Shown here in pieces: positions 1-6,277 of a stretch of 6,277 bases of DNA; position 1 is the stretch's first letter; every line of letters begins with the position of its first letter. Origin of the DNA: Bacteroidia bacterium (GTDB taxonomy: Bacteria; Bacteroidota; Bacteroidia; Flavobacteriales; NORP286); the NCBI GenBank assembly GCA_016763665.1, contig JAESTI010000052.1:1-6277 (forward strand), written 5' to 3'. The notes below the pieces were generated by a model. The model made no database searches and was not told the DNA's origin. It saw only the letters and a program-made list of their open reading frames with translations. The position numbers were made by a program, and so were the translations under genes.

Positions 1-1017
1 ATCGTGGATCATAAAATAACGGAGCTTTTAAAGAAAAGGCTTTCAGAGGATGAAGTTAATGAGATAAATGATGCAATAAAACTGGATGGCAAATGGGAAG
101 GAGAAATGGAATGTATCACGAAAGCAGGTAGAGTTTTTTGGGGAAATTTTGCAATAAAATCCTTAAAATTAGCTGGTGATCACGAATGGCTGGTTCGAAT
201 ATCAGATGTTACCGAAAAGAGGTTGGCTGAGCAGGAGATCAAAGACCAGAATAGGAAGATCACGGCCAGTATTAATTATGCTCAAAGAATACAGGATGCA
301 ATTCTTCCAGACTTAACTGAATTACGGGAAGCATTTTCTGATTCATTTGTTTTTTATAAACCCAGAGATGTTGTTAGTGGTGATTTCCCATGGTTTATGC
401 AAAAAGGAGATGACTATTTTTTAGCCGCAATTGATTGTACCGGACATGGAGTGCCAGGGGCGATGATGAGCATGGTAGGGCATTTCCAATTAGACAATAT
501 TGTAAATGCAGGTAATGGGGTACACCCTAATGAAATATTAAGAGAGTTACATTTTGGTGTAAATGCTTCTTTAAAGCAAGAAGATAATCCTGAACTAAGT
601 GATGGTATGGATTTGGGTTTTTGCAAGATCAATAAAAAGAAAATGGAAGTGGAATATGCCGGAGCTCATAGGCCAATACTTCACTTAAGAAATGGTAAAC
701 TTATTAATATAAGAGGGGATAGATTACCAATTGGCGGGATCCAATATTCCAGTAGAGGGAAAGAGATAAAATTTACCAATCATTTAATTAAGATAGAACC
801 AGGAGATGCAATTTTTATATTTACAGATGGATTACCCGACCAAATAGGAGGAGATTCAGGTAAACGATTTATGCAAAAAAGAGTTGAAGATATCATTCTT
901 AACAATGCTGATAAATCTATGATGGAAATTAGCATTGAGTTCGATAGAGCTTTTACAAATTGGAGAGGCAAAAAGAAGCAAATAGATGATGTGCTGTTAA
1001 TGGGGGTTCGGTTTTGA
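1..1017 (+). CDS. PAS-SpoIIE/PP2C-type serine/threonine phosphatase, 5'-truncated by window edge
   Basis: Predicted cytoplasmic phosphatase that removes phosphate from Ser/Thr of a partner protein under control of a PAS-type input. The frame is open from base 1, so the real start lies upstream; the GTG at 4 falls inside a domain and is probably not the start. Numbering from that GTG, residues ~1-71 look like the distal part of a PAS/PAC fold (KWEGEMECITKAGRVFW, then ISDVTEKRLAEQE). A short helix at ~72-88 leads into ITASINYAQRIQDAILP. The SpoIIE/PP2C domain (~88-337) keeps the expected metal-binding acidic residues: D127 in SGDF, D144 in IDCTGHG, D275 in FTDG and D328/D329 in QIDDV. No membrane segment is visible in this part. 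The domain is over half identical by eye to the one ending the next gene, which begins 59 bp downstream. SiaA/RsbU-like output is inferred from the family; the substrate is not shown. SGDFPW occurs where SGDFYW is more usual. Confidence 0.9.
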   Translation: MVDHKITELLKKRLSEDEVNEINDAIKLDGKWEGEMECITKAGRVFWGNFAIKSLKLAGDHEWLVRISDVTEKRLAEQEIKDQNRKITASINYAQRIQDAILPDLTELREAFSDSFVFYKPRDVVSGDFPWFMQKGDDYFLAAIDCTGHGVPGAMMSMVGHFQLDNIVNAGNGVHPNEILRELHFGVNASLKQEDNPELSDGMDLGFCKINKKKMEVEYAGAHRPILHLRNGKLINIRGDRLPIGGIQYSSRGKEIKFTNHLIKIEPGDAIFIFTDGLPDQIGGDSGKRFMQKRVEDIILNNADKSMMEISIEFDRAFTNWRGKKKQIDDVLLMGVRF

Positions 1018-1076
1018 CTTCTGCTTCATATTGTTAATTTTAAATCACAATTCCATTAATTTTTGCCATTGGTAAT

Positions 1077-4000
1077 TTGAGACTTTTAGTAAAACATAGT
1101 ATTTGCTTCCTTTTCTTGGTGAGCCTTAACTTAAGCGCAGTCGCTCAGCGGTATCAATTCGAAACTTTTGGAGTTGAAGAAGGCTTGGCTCAATCGCAAG
1201 TATTTTCAATTGAACAAGATTCAAAAGGTAATATTTGGTTCGGTACTTTTGGTGGAGGAATTACCAGGTATAATGGACATGACTTTGTAACCTTTACAGC
1301 TAAAGAAGGCCTGCCTAGCAATACTATATACGATATCCTGGAAGACTCGAACGGTAATTTGTGGTTCTTAACTAATGATGGATTATGCAGGTATGTTCCT
1401 CCGGCAATCCTAAGTAGCGAAAATAATCTAAAAGACTCTCTCTCTGATCTTCAACAATTCACTGCGTTCAGGAAAGAAAATGGTTTATTGGATAATACTG
1501 GCTATTTTTTGTTTCAAGATTCTAAGCAAAATATCTGGATAGGTTGTAGAAATGGTATATCAGTTCTTCCGAATCAAAATCGAATGAAGAATACGGATGA
1601 AATATTTGCGTCTTTCACTGTAAAAGATGGTTTAACGGATAGTATTGTTATGTGCATTGCAGAAGACCAAAATGGAGCAATATTGTTGGGAACTTATAGC
1701 GGCATTACAAAGTTGAAGTTTAATTCAGAAAATTCAAAAAATGATCCGTTTGAGCTTTTAGATACAATTACTGTCAACAATGGTTTAGTAGAAAACCATA
1801 TAAGAGATATTATTAAGGATAAGGAAGGTAATTTCCTTTTGTTATCCAAAAAAGGAATTTCAAAGTTAGTTTTTGAAACATCCGATAATTCTGCGCCATA
1901 TAGCCTGAAACATTATGAAGGGCTTGAGTTATTTCAAGATGACAGGTATTTTAAATTACTGCTGGATAGCAAAAATAATTTGTGGTTGAGTACAATGGGA
2001 GGAGGAGTTAGTAACCTGATATTAAATGATGAAACCAATAAAATAGATATTTCTTATCGCCTCTACTCAAAAACAGGATTGCCAAATGATGATGTTTGGT
2101 ATATGCTGGAAGACTTTGAAGGTAACTTGTGGATCAGTGTTAATGGAGCCGGAGTTGCAAAATATAGAGGTGGAACATTCCAATCCATTTCTATGGATGA
2201 TGGGATGGCCAATAATACGGTTTTTACAATTTTTGAAGATGATGAAGGAAGATATTGGTTTGGTACTTATGGGGGAGGGATTTCAATTTATGACCCAACA
2301 AAAGCTATAGATAAGCGGTTAACTACACTAAACACTAAGAATGGCTTGCCTGAAGATTACATTTATCACATCCATGTAGATTCAGAAGGAAATTATTGGA
2401 TGTCGACCAGAGGAAAAGGGATTGCAAAATATAATGGTAGTACTTTTAAGTTATACGGTACCAATGAAGGTATGAGTAGTAATTTCATTTTGGGAATTGA
2501 AGAGGATGTTCATGGGAATATTTGGGTTGGAACGCAAAGAGGGCTTTCTAAGCTTGTTAAAATTGGCAATAGCTACAAAATATATAATTACGACAAAAAA
2601 AATGGACTTTGTGCTAACATTGTGTATGCTTTGCTGTTAGATTCAAAGGATAACCTGTGGGTTGGGACAACAGAGGGAATTAATGTGATATCCTCCGATC
2701 AGTTAATAGATCATGAGGTAGATTTTGCTGCAAAACATTTTCATACCAATAACGGGCTGGTTCACAATGAAATTTTATCATTATTTGAAGACAGTAAAGG
2801 AAATATTTGGATTGGCACGCAAGGTGGAGTTTCACTATATAATCCTGATAGATACGAAAACGGATTTCAATCTTTTTCTTCTGAATATGGATTGAGTTCA
2901 GATTTGATTTATTTGATGATTGAAGACAACGATGGTAATATGTGGTTTGGAACCAATAAGGGTATTGACAAATTCGAATTTGACAAGAAACGTAATATTT
3001 TGGTTACTAATTATGGAAAATTAGAAGGATTCACTGGAATTGAAACCAATCATAATGCTGCGTACAAAGACAAAAATGGTGCTTTGTGGTTTGGAACCAT
3101 AGCAGGAGTAGTGAAATATAACCCCGACAAAGACATTAAGAATACTAAAGAACCGCTTACTCATATCACGGGTCTTAGAATTTCATTTAAGAAAAAAGAG
3201 TTACCGGAAGATAGACACTTTTCTTATTATGAAAATCATATGACATTTGATTTTATCAGTATTAGTCTAACCATACCGGAAAAAGTCAAATATCAATGGA
3301 AGTTGGAAGGATTTGATGATACATGGTCACCTGTAACAGATCAAACTTCTGCTACTTATTCTAATGTTTCCCCGGGTAAATACACTTTCAATGTAATTGC
3401 TTGTAATAATGATGGAGTATGGAATGCAAAACCGGTAACCTATAGTTTTAGGGTATTGCCTCCATTCTGGCAAACTTGGTGGTTTTATACGATCACTGTA
3501 TGTACGCTTGTCATAGGAATATACCTTTTTATTAGAATTAGATTAAAAAACTTAGAAAGAGCTAAATTACTTTTGGAACAAAAAGTTGAAGAACGAACCA
3601 GGGAATTAGTGAAAGCCAATGAAGAAACTCAAATTCAAAAGGAAATTGTAGATCAAAAAAACAAGGATATTACGGCAAGTATAAATTATGCGCAACGTAT
3701 ACAGGATGCCATACTTCCTAAACCACAACATATTGAATCCTTTTTTCCGGATTCATTCATTTTTTATAAAGTGAAAGATGTGGTAAGTGGTGATTTTCCA
3801 TGGTTAATGAAAAAAGGAGATGATCTTTTTATCTCTATAATTGACTGCACGGGACATGGTGTTCCAGGAGCAATGTTATCTATGATAGGGCATTTTCTGC
3901 TCAAGGAAATTGTATTAGGAAAAAATATTAGCGATCCTGGTGAAATATTAATGCAATTACATGAAGGAGTTAATAATACTCTTAGACAGGATGAAAACCT

Positions 4001-4424
4001 TGAATCTAGGGATGGAATGGATGCTGCATTTTGCAGAATAAATTACAAGAAAAATGAACTGCAATACGCAGGAGCACATAGGTCATTGTATTTTTTAAAA
4101 AATGGAGGGATGGAGAAATTTGAAGGAAATAAATTTCCTATTGGCGGTACTCAGTATTCGAGTAGGCGTGAAATAAAGTTTAATACACATAAAATAAAGT
4201 TCGATAAAAATGATTCTATTTATTTCTTTTCAGATGGAATAGCTGATCAGATAGGTGGCCCTAAGAACAAAAAGTTTATGTCTTCAAGAGTCCAGGGCTT
4301 TATACTAAAAAATAGCAAGTTGTCAATGAAAGATTTTTATAAGAAAATTGATATAGAGTTCAATGAATGGCAGGGAGAAAACAAACAAATAGATGATGTG
4401 CTAATGATAGGAATCAAGTTATAG
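1077..4424 (+). CDS. Periplasmic two-propeller (Reg_prop/Y_Y_Y) transmembrane sensor with cytoplasmic SpoIIE/PP2C phosphatase
   Basis: Single-protein transmembrane receptor predicted to sense a periplasmic ligand and control a cytoplasmic Ser/Thr phosphatase. The order is: signal peptide (1-23, hydrophobic core ~9-22, AVA-Q cleavage-like site); 14 Reg_prop repeats (~33-681); Y_Y_Y Ig-like domain (~721-793, with YQWKLEGFDDTW and SPGKYTFNV); membrane helix ~801-821 after FWQTWWFY; basic, charged coiled coil ~822-865; SpoIIE/PP2C domain ~866-1115. Metal ligands are present: D906 (SGDF), D923 (IDCTGHG), D1053 (FSDG) and D1106/D1107 (QIDDV). The TTG start is chosen because an in-frame stop lies at 1041-1043, no ATG or GTG lies between, and this start gives a good signal peptide. 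Reg_prop/Y_Y_Y sensors most often end in a histidine kinase; here no HisKA or GHKL domain is present and a phosphatase replaces it. The SiaB-like kinases begin 78 bp downstream. Ligand unknown. Confidence 0.93.
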   Translation: MRLLVKHSICFLFLVSLNLSAVAQRYQFETFGVEEGLAQSQVFSIEQDSKGNIWFGTFGGGITRYNGHDFVTFTAKEGLPSNTIYDILEDSNGNLWFLTNDGLCRYVPPAILSSENNLKDSLSDLQQFTAFRKENGLLDNTGYFLFQDSKQNIWIGCRNGISVLPNQNRMKNTDEIFASFTVKDGLTDSIVMCIAEDQNGAILLGTYSGITKLKFNSENSKNDPFELLDTITVNNGLVENHIRDIIKDKEGNFLLLSKKGISKLVFETSDNSAPYSLKHYEGLELFQDDRYFKLLLDSKNNLWLSTMGGGVSNLILNDETNKIDISYRLYSKTGLPNDDVWYMLEDFEGNLWISVNGAGVAKYRGGTFQSISMDDGMANNTVFTIFEDDEGRYWFGTYGGGISIYDPTKAIDKRLTTLNTKNGLPEDYIYHIHVDSEGNYWMSTRGKGIAKYNGSTFKLYGTNEGMSSNFILGIEEDVHGNIWVGTQRGLSKLVKIGNSYKIYNYDKKNGLCANIVYALLLDSKDNLWVGTTEGINVISSDQLIDHEVDFAAKHFHTNNGLVHNEILSLFEDSKGNIWIGTQGGVSLYNPDRYENGFQSFSSEYGLSSDLIYLMIEDNDGNMWFGTNKGIDKFEFDKKRNILVTNYGKLEGFTGIETNHNAAYKDKNGALWFGTIAGVVKYNPDKDIKNTKEPLTHITGLRISFKKKELPEDRHFSYYENHMTFDFISISLTIPEKVKYQWKLEGFDDTWSPVTDQTSATYSNVSPGKYTFNVIACNNDGVWNAKPVTYSFRVLPPFWQTWWFYTITVCTLVIGIYLFIRIRLKNLERAKLLLEQKVEERTRELVKANEETQIQKEIVDQKNKDITASINYAQRIQDAILPKPQHIESFFPDSFIFYKVKDVVSGDFPWLMKKGDDLFISIIDCTGHGVPGAMLSMIGHFLLKEIVLGKNISDPGEILMQLHEGVNNTLRQDENLESRDGMDAAFCRINYKKNELQYAGAHRSLYFLKNGGMEKFEGNKFPIGGTQYSSRREIKFNTHKIKFDKNDSIYFFSDGIADQIGGPKNKKFMSSRVQGFILKNSKLSMKDFYKKIDIEFNEWQGENKQIDDVLMIGIKL
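1173..3119 (+). repeat. 14 tandem Reg_prop propeller-blade repeats (protein level)
   Basis: Within the sensor gene I count 14 copies of a ~40-50 residue unit of the form 'x-G-L-x-x-N-x-(I/V)-x-x-(I/L)-x-x-D-x-x-G-N-(I/L)-W-(I/F)-G-T-x-x-G-(I/V)'. Fourteen units fit two seven-bladed beta-propellers, the arrangement known for Bacteroidota hybrid two-component sensors. Blades 4 and 5 (residues ~184-265) are the most degenerate: GAILLGT and GNFLLLS both lack the tryptophan. The repeats have diverged at DNA level and are not a satellite array. The blade count is by eye. Confidence 0.88.
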
Positions 4425-4461
4425 AGAAAATAGGCTAATAAGCTAAAATTTGGATAGATTA

Positions 4462-4491
4462 TTTGGCAAATGAAAAAAAAACTTTAATTTG
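4462..4491 (+). promoter_or_regulatory. Possible Bacteroidota-type promoter for the SiaB-like gene cluster
   Basis: A TTTG at 4462-4465 is followed after 18 bp by TTAATTTG at 4484-4491, one mismatch from the Bacteroidota -7 consensus TAnnTTTG; the usual -33 box is TTTG/TTG at about this distance. Transcription would start around 4497-4499, leaving a leader of only a few bases before the ATG at 4503. Such boxes are common by chance in A/T-rich DNA, so this is tentative. If real, the kinase cluster can be transcribed separately from the sensor gene. Confidence 0.35.
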
Positions 4492-4492
4492 C
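4466..4492. repeat. Imperfect inverted repeat overlapping the putative promoter
   Basis: GCAAAT (4466-4471) is the reverse complement of ATTTGC (4487-4492). Inside, AAA (4473-4475) can pair with TTT (4483-4485) after one mismatch, around an A-rich loop. It lies between the -33-like and -7-like boxes. It could be a small operator or a weak hairpin. No T-run follows, so it is not a convincing intrinsic terminator for the upstream gene. Its significance is unproven in such A/T-rich sequence. Confidence 0.35.
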
Positions 4493-4502
4493 AAGAATAG
4501 AT

Positions 4503-5042
4503 ATGACATATATTTATGATTTGCATAAGAAAATGTTGAAGAATAACCTTTTGTTAGTTTATGAAGGGAAGTTTTCACCATTGATAATTGATTCTGTCAT
4601 GAGAATCACTGACGATAAATTTGACAAGTTGGGAGAAACTAAAAAGGTCAAAAAGTTGGTGAATCATGTGATGGTAGAATGTCTTCAGAATATATGCATA
4701 CATGGTGAAAAGGCAGATATTGGTGAGACTGATAGTTCTGCATTACTCTTAATTGCTATGGATGGAACAGATTATACCATCACTACTGGTAATCCAATCA
4801 ATAATGAGAGCATCGGATCCTTAAAAGAAATCATTATTAAAATAAATAATAGTACTGAAGAGGAACTTAGTAAATTATTTAAGGAAGCGATAACTAATCC
4901 AATATTTTCAGATAAAGGAACTGCTGGTTTAGGATTAATAACTATAGTTAGAAAAACGAAGAACAAATTAATATTTGATTTCAAGAAGCTTAGTGATGAT
5001 CATTCGTTTTTTACATTGCAAACAAAAATTCCGAGAGATTAA
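4503..5042 (+). CDS. SiaB-like (DUF6272, GHKL-fold) protein kinase, first of three tandem paralogs
   Basis: Predicted small cytoplasmic protein kinase related to SiaB of the Pseudomonas SiaABCD system. SiaB phosphorylates the regulator SiaC and opposes the PP2C phosphatase SiaA. The 179 residues form one domain without membrane segments, the normal size for the family. The N-terminus is MTYIYDLHKKML. The N-box-like motif is VECLQNICIH (E59, N63, H67), where the Asn would coordinate Mg-ATP. A TTGNP motif (residues 94-98) and a glycine-rich lid, GTAGLGL (139-145), follow. It differs from its siblings by Ile before the N-box His, where both siblings have Lys, and by LITIVRKT instead of LIDVARKT after the lid. 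The ATG start fits the family N-terminus. The next gene follows after 12 bp. Kinase activity is inferred from family membership; an RsbW/RsbT-like binding role is possible. Confidence 0.82.
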   Translation: MTYIYDLHKKMLKNNLLLVYEGKFSPLIIDSVMRITDDKFDKLGETKKVKKLVNHVMVECLQNICIHGEKADIGETDSSALLLIAMDGTDYTITTGNPINNESIGSLKEIIIKINNSTEEELSKLFKEAITNPIFSDKGTAGLGLITIVRKTKNKLIFDFKKLSDDHSFFTLQTKIPRD

Positions 5043-5054
5043 TTAATCTAATTA

Positions 5055-5600
5055 ATGAGCTATACTATTCAAGATGTAGTAAATATTCACAGGAGCATGT
5101 TGTCAAACAACATAATGTTGTTTTATGAGGGCACATTTTCTCAAGAGATTATTAAATCTGTACTAAAATTTGCAGAGAGTAAATTGGAACATATCGAAAC
5201 TCAAACCAGTGTGAAAAAGAAAGTATTCAATGTAATGGTTGAGTGTCTTCAAAATATTTGTAAGCATGTTGAAGGTGATGAACGTGAGTTGGATAAAAAA
5301 TCCATGTTCATGATCGCTAAAGTAAACGGGGATTATATTGTCACAACCGGTAATCCTGTAAATAATGATAAAGTTGCAGAATTAAGTGATATACTGATTA
5401 AAATTAATGAGTTTAGTACGGATGAATTGAAATCTGTTTTTAAATCTTTACTAACAGATGAAGATGCAAAAGCTCATGGTATATCTGGTTTAGGGTTAAT
5501 TGATGTTGCCAGAAAAACAGGGGGAAAGTTTAAGTTTGATTTCAAAGATTTAGATAGTAATTATAGATTTTTTATATTGCAAACTAGAATATCCTATTAA
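5055..5600 (+). CDS. SiaB-like (DUF6272, GHKL-fold) protein kinase, second of three tandem paralogs
   Basis: Paralog of the preceding gene, of similar length (181 residues) and domain plan, and the most canonical-looking of the three. The N-box is VECLQNICKH (E63, N67, H71), the mid motif is TTGNPVNN (~97-104), and the glycine-rich lid is GISGLGLID (142-150) followed by VARKTGGKFKFDFKDL. No signal peptide or membrane segment is present, so it is predicted cytoplasmic. It starts at ATG 12 bp after the previous stop and ends 4 bp before the next start, which strongly implies co-transcription. The leader is A/T-rich with no Shine-Dalgarno motif. The likely job is to phosphorylate a SiaC-like partner in opposition to the SpoIIE phosphatases encoded upstream. 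That substrate is not encoded in the visible region, so the pairing is inference. Confidence 0.85.
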   Translation: MSYTIQDVVNIHRSMLSNNIMLFYEGTFSQEIIKSVLKFAESKLEHIETQTSVKKKVFNVMVECLQNICKHVEGDERELDKKSMFMIAKVNGDYIVTTGNPVNNDKVAELSDILIKINEFSTDELKSVFKSLLTDEDAKAHGISGLGLIDVARKTGGKFKFDFKDLDSNYRFFILQTRISY

Positions 5601-5604
5601 TTTA

Positions 5605-6277
5605 ATGTCTGATACAAAAGCAAATACTGAATTAGAATCTATGGATTTCATTTTTGATATTCATCAAACAATGAGAGGCAAGGAACTCAATTTGGTATAT
5701 GAGGGAAATGTTACCCAAGAGATAACCAAATCAGTTTTGGCTATGGCAGAAAGAAATATGGACACAAGCGGAGAGGAGACGAGTGTTAAGAAAAAAGTTT
5801 TCAACGTAATGGCTGAATGCTTGCAGAATATATGCAAACATTCAGATGAGGTTAATGATGATCAAAGCGCATCTGCGATTTTCATTATTGGTAGAGAAAA
5901 AGGTGATTATGTCATTTCTACAGGTAATCCGGTATTGAAGGAAAAAATTAATAGAGAGAAGGGCGTTATTCTTGACTCTTTTATTGCAACAGTACACTAT
6001 GGCGACAATACGTCAAGAACCGTAACTTCATTAAAATTTATAGAAAGATATTTAGAAACTAGAGATGTTCTCGCTGTCGGCGTCACGCTTGAGTGGCATA
6101 TTATTACTAGGCTTGAATCAAGTAAAGGTACTGAAACTCAAAAGGTTGAGGTTACATTTAATACTTTGGGAGAGCTTTGCAAAGGTGACATCTCTTTGAG
6201 TATCGAACACACCAATCAAGCGTGGGGCAATGAAGTTTTATACCTATTTAAAGATAAAATATCAGAAACCACTGTTC
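5605..6277 (+). CDS. SiaB-like N-terminal half joined in frame to an unrelated C-terminal segment; 3' end beyond window
   Basis: The frame is open from the ATG at 5605 to the last base, giving 224 residues with no stop. Residues 13-115 are clearly SiaB-like: MDFIFDIHQTM matches the first paralog's N-terminus, SVKKKVFNVM is shared with the second, the N-box is AECLQNICKH (E71, N75, H79), and STGNP spans 105-109. After about residue 115 the match stops. The helical stretch and the GxxGLGL lid seen in both siblings are missing, and at least 109 unrelated residues follow. ATP binding through a normal lid is therefore doubtful. ATG 5641 (Met13) aligns with Met1 of the first paralog and is an alternative start. 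ATG 5605 lies 4 bp after the previous stop and adds 12 polar residues. Possible explanations are a real fusion, a deletion or insertion scar forming a pseudogene, or an assembly join. Neither half shows a frameshift. Confidence 0.8.
   Translation, partial: MSDTKANTELESMDFIFDIHQTMRGKELNLVYEGNVTQEITKSVLAMAERNMDTSGEETSVKKKVFNVMAECLQNICKHSDEVNDDQSASAIFIIGREKGDYVISTGNPVLKEKINREKGVILDSFIATVHYGDNTSRTVTSLKFIERYLETRDVLAVGVTLEWHIITRLESSKGTETQKVEVTFNTLGELCKGDISLSIEHTNQAWGNEVLYLFKDKISETTV
5950..6277 (+). other. Non-SiaB segment fused to the third kinase-like gene, family unidentified
   Basis: In-frame coding-like segment, residues ~116-224 of the third SiaB-like ORF. It alternates polar and hydrophobic residues as beta-strands do (DSFIATVHYG, DVLAVGVTLEWHIITRL, QKVEVTFNTL, DISLSIEHT) and ends with a helix-like stretch after NQAWGNEV. 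I have an impression of similar SIEHT-x-x-x-WG segments in uncharacterised bacterial proteins, but I cannot name a family. It contains no Met codon. A TTG at 5935 is the only nearby start-like codon and lies inside the SiaB-like part. GC counted by hand is about 38% over 6001-6240 and 47% over 6061-6120, modestly above the neighbouring genes. The open frame over about 328 bases supports real coding. Confidence 0.55.

Noticed and set aside
4..6. GTG as the start of the first gene
   Set aside because: The frame is open to base 1 and the GTG falls inside what looks like a PAS domain, so the gene most likely begins upstream.
414..632. Minus-strand ORF of 72 codons, and a similar one at 780-971
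   Set aside because: Both lie wholly inside the conserved SpoIIE coding region and have no recognisable protein features; they are antisense shadows.
1031..1065. Promoter-like TTG (1031-1033) and TAATTTTTG (1057-1065) before the sensor gene
   Set aside because: The spacing is about 23 bp and the box has one base too many against TAnnTTTG; not convincing in A/T-rich DNA.
1018..1076. Terminator after the first gene
   Set aside because: Only short imperfect A/T pairings are visible and no GC stem with a T-run, so read-through into the sensor gene is possible.
2086..2310. Plus-strand out-of-frame ORF of 74 codons
   Set aside because: It overlaps propeller repeats in another frame and is low-complexity, Met/Trp-rich; explained by the repeat coding bias.
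265..3710. DNA direct repeat between the two phosphatase genes as a recombination substrate
   Set aside because: The protein motif is shared (ITASINYAQRIQDAILP), but the codons differ at many third positions, so long exact repeats are absent.
4425..4460. Terminator after the sensor gene (GGCT-aata-AGCT)
   Set aside because: The stem is only four pairs including a G-T wobble and no T-run follows.
4772..4984. Hydrophobic minus-strand ORF of 70 codons
   Set aside because: Antisense to the first SiaB-like gene; its hydrophobic look follows from the complement of Lys/Asn/Asp-rich codons.
1..6277. CRISPR array, tRNA/rRNA, insertion sequence or riboswitch
   Set aside because: No regularly spaced exact repeats, no transposase-like ORF or terminal inverted repeats, and no intergenic gap longer than 78 bp to hold an RNA element.

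Overview
The window looks like part of a chromosome from a low-GC Bacteroidota member, probably of the Cytophagales type. By eye about one third of bases are G or C. Supporting signs are the starts in A/T-rich sequence without a Shine-Dalgarno motif, a TAnnTTTG-like promoter box, and a periplasmic 'Reg_prop/Y_Y_Y' sensor. The phosphatase domains also begin with the ITASINYAQRIQDAILP signature that I associate with Bacteroidota SpoIIE-type proteins. The phylum assignment is inference from these features; there is no marker gene here.

Layout: every gene is on the + strand. (1) 1-1017 is the 3' part of a cytoplasmic PAS-SpoIIE/PP2C phosphatase gene that enters from the left edge. (2) 1077-4424 encodes a large sensor phosphatase: signal peptide, 14 propeller repeats, Y_Y_Y domain, one membrane segment, coiled coil, and a second SpoIIE/PP2C domain closely related to the first. 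(3) 4503-5042, 5055-5600 and 5605-end are three tandem paralogous genes of the SiaB-like (DUF6272, GHKL-fold) kinase family, separated by 12 and 4 bp, so almost certainly one transcript. The last gene runs off the right edge with no stop. No stretch over 300 bp lacks a gene.

Working model: in Pseudomonas the PP2C phosphatase SiaA and the kinase SiaB set the phosphorylation state of SiaC, which controls the diguanylate cyclase SiaD. Here two phosphatases with different inputs (a PAS domain and a periplasmic propeller) sit beside two complete kinase-like genes and one incomplete or chimeric one. This suggests an expanded Sia-like phospho-switch. The substrate, a SiaC/DUF1987-like protein, is not seen in the window.

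The most striking observation is the third SiaB-like gene. Its first ~115 residues follow its siblings, including the N-box and the GNP motif. It then continues in the same open frame for at least 109 residues of unrelated, beta-rich-looking sequence, and the helical region and glycine-rich lid are absent. This is either a genuine fusion, a deletion or insertion scar, or an assembly join.
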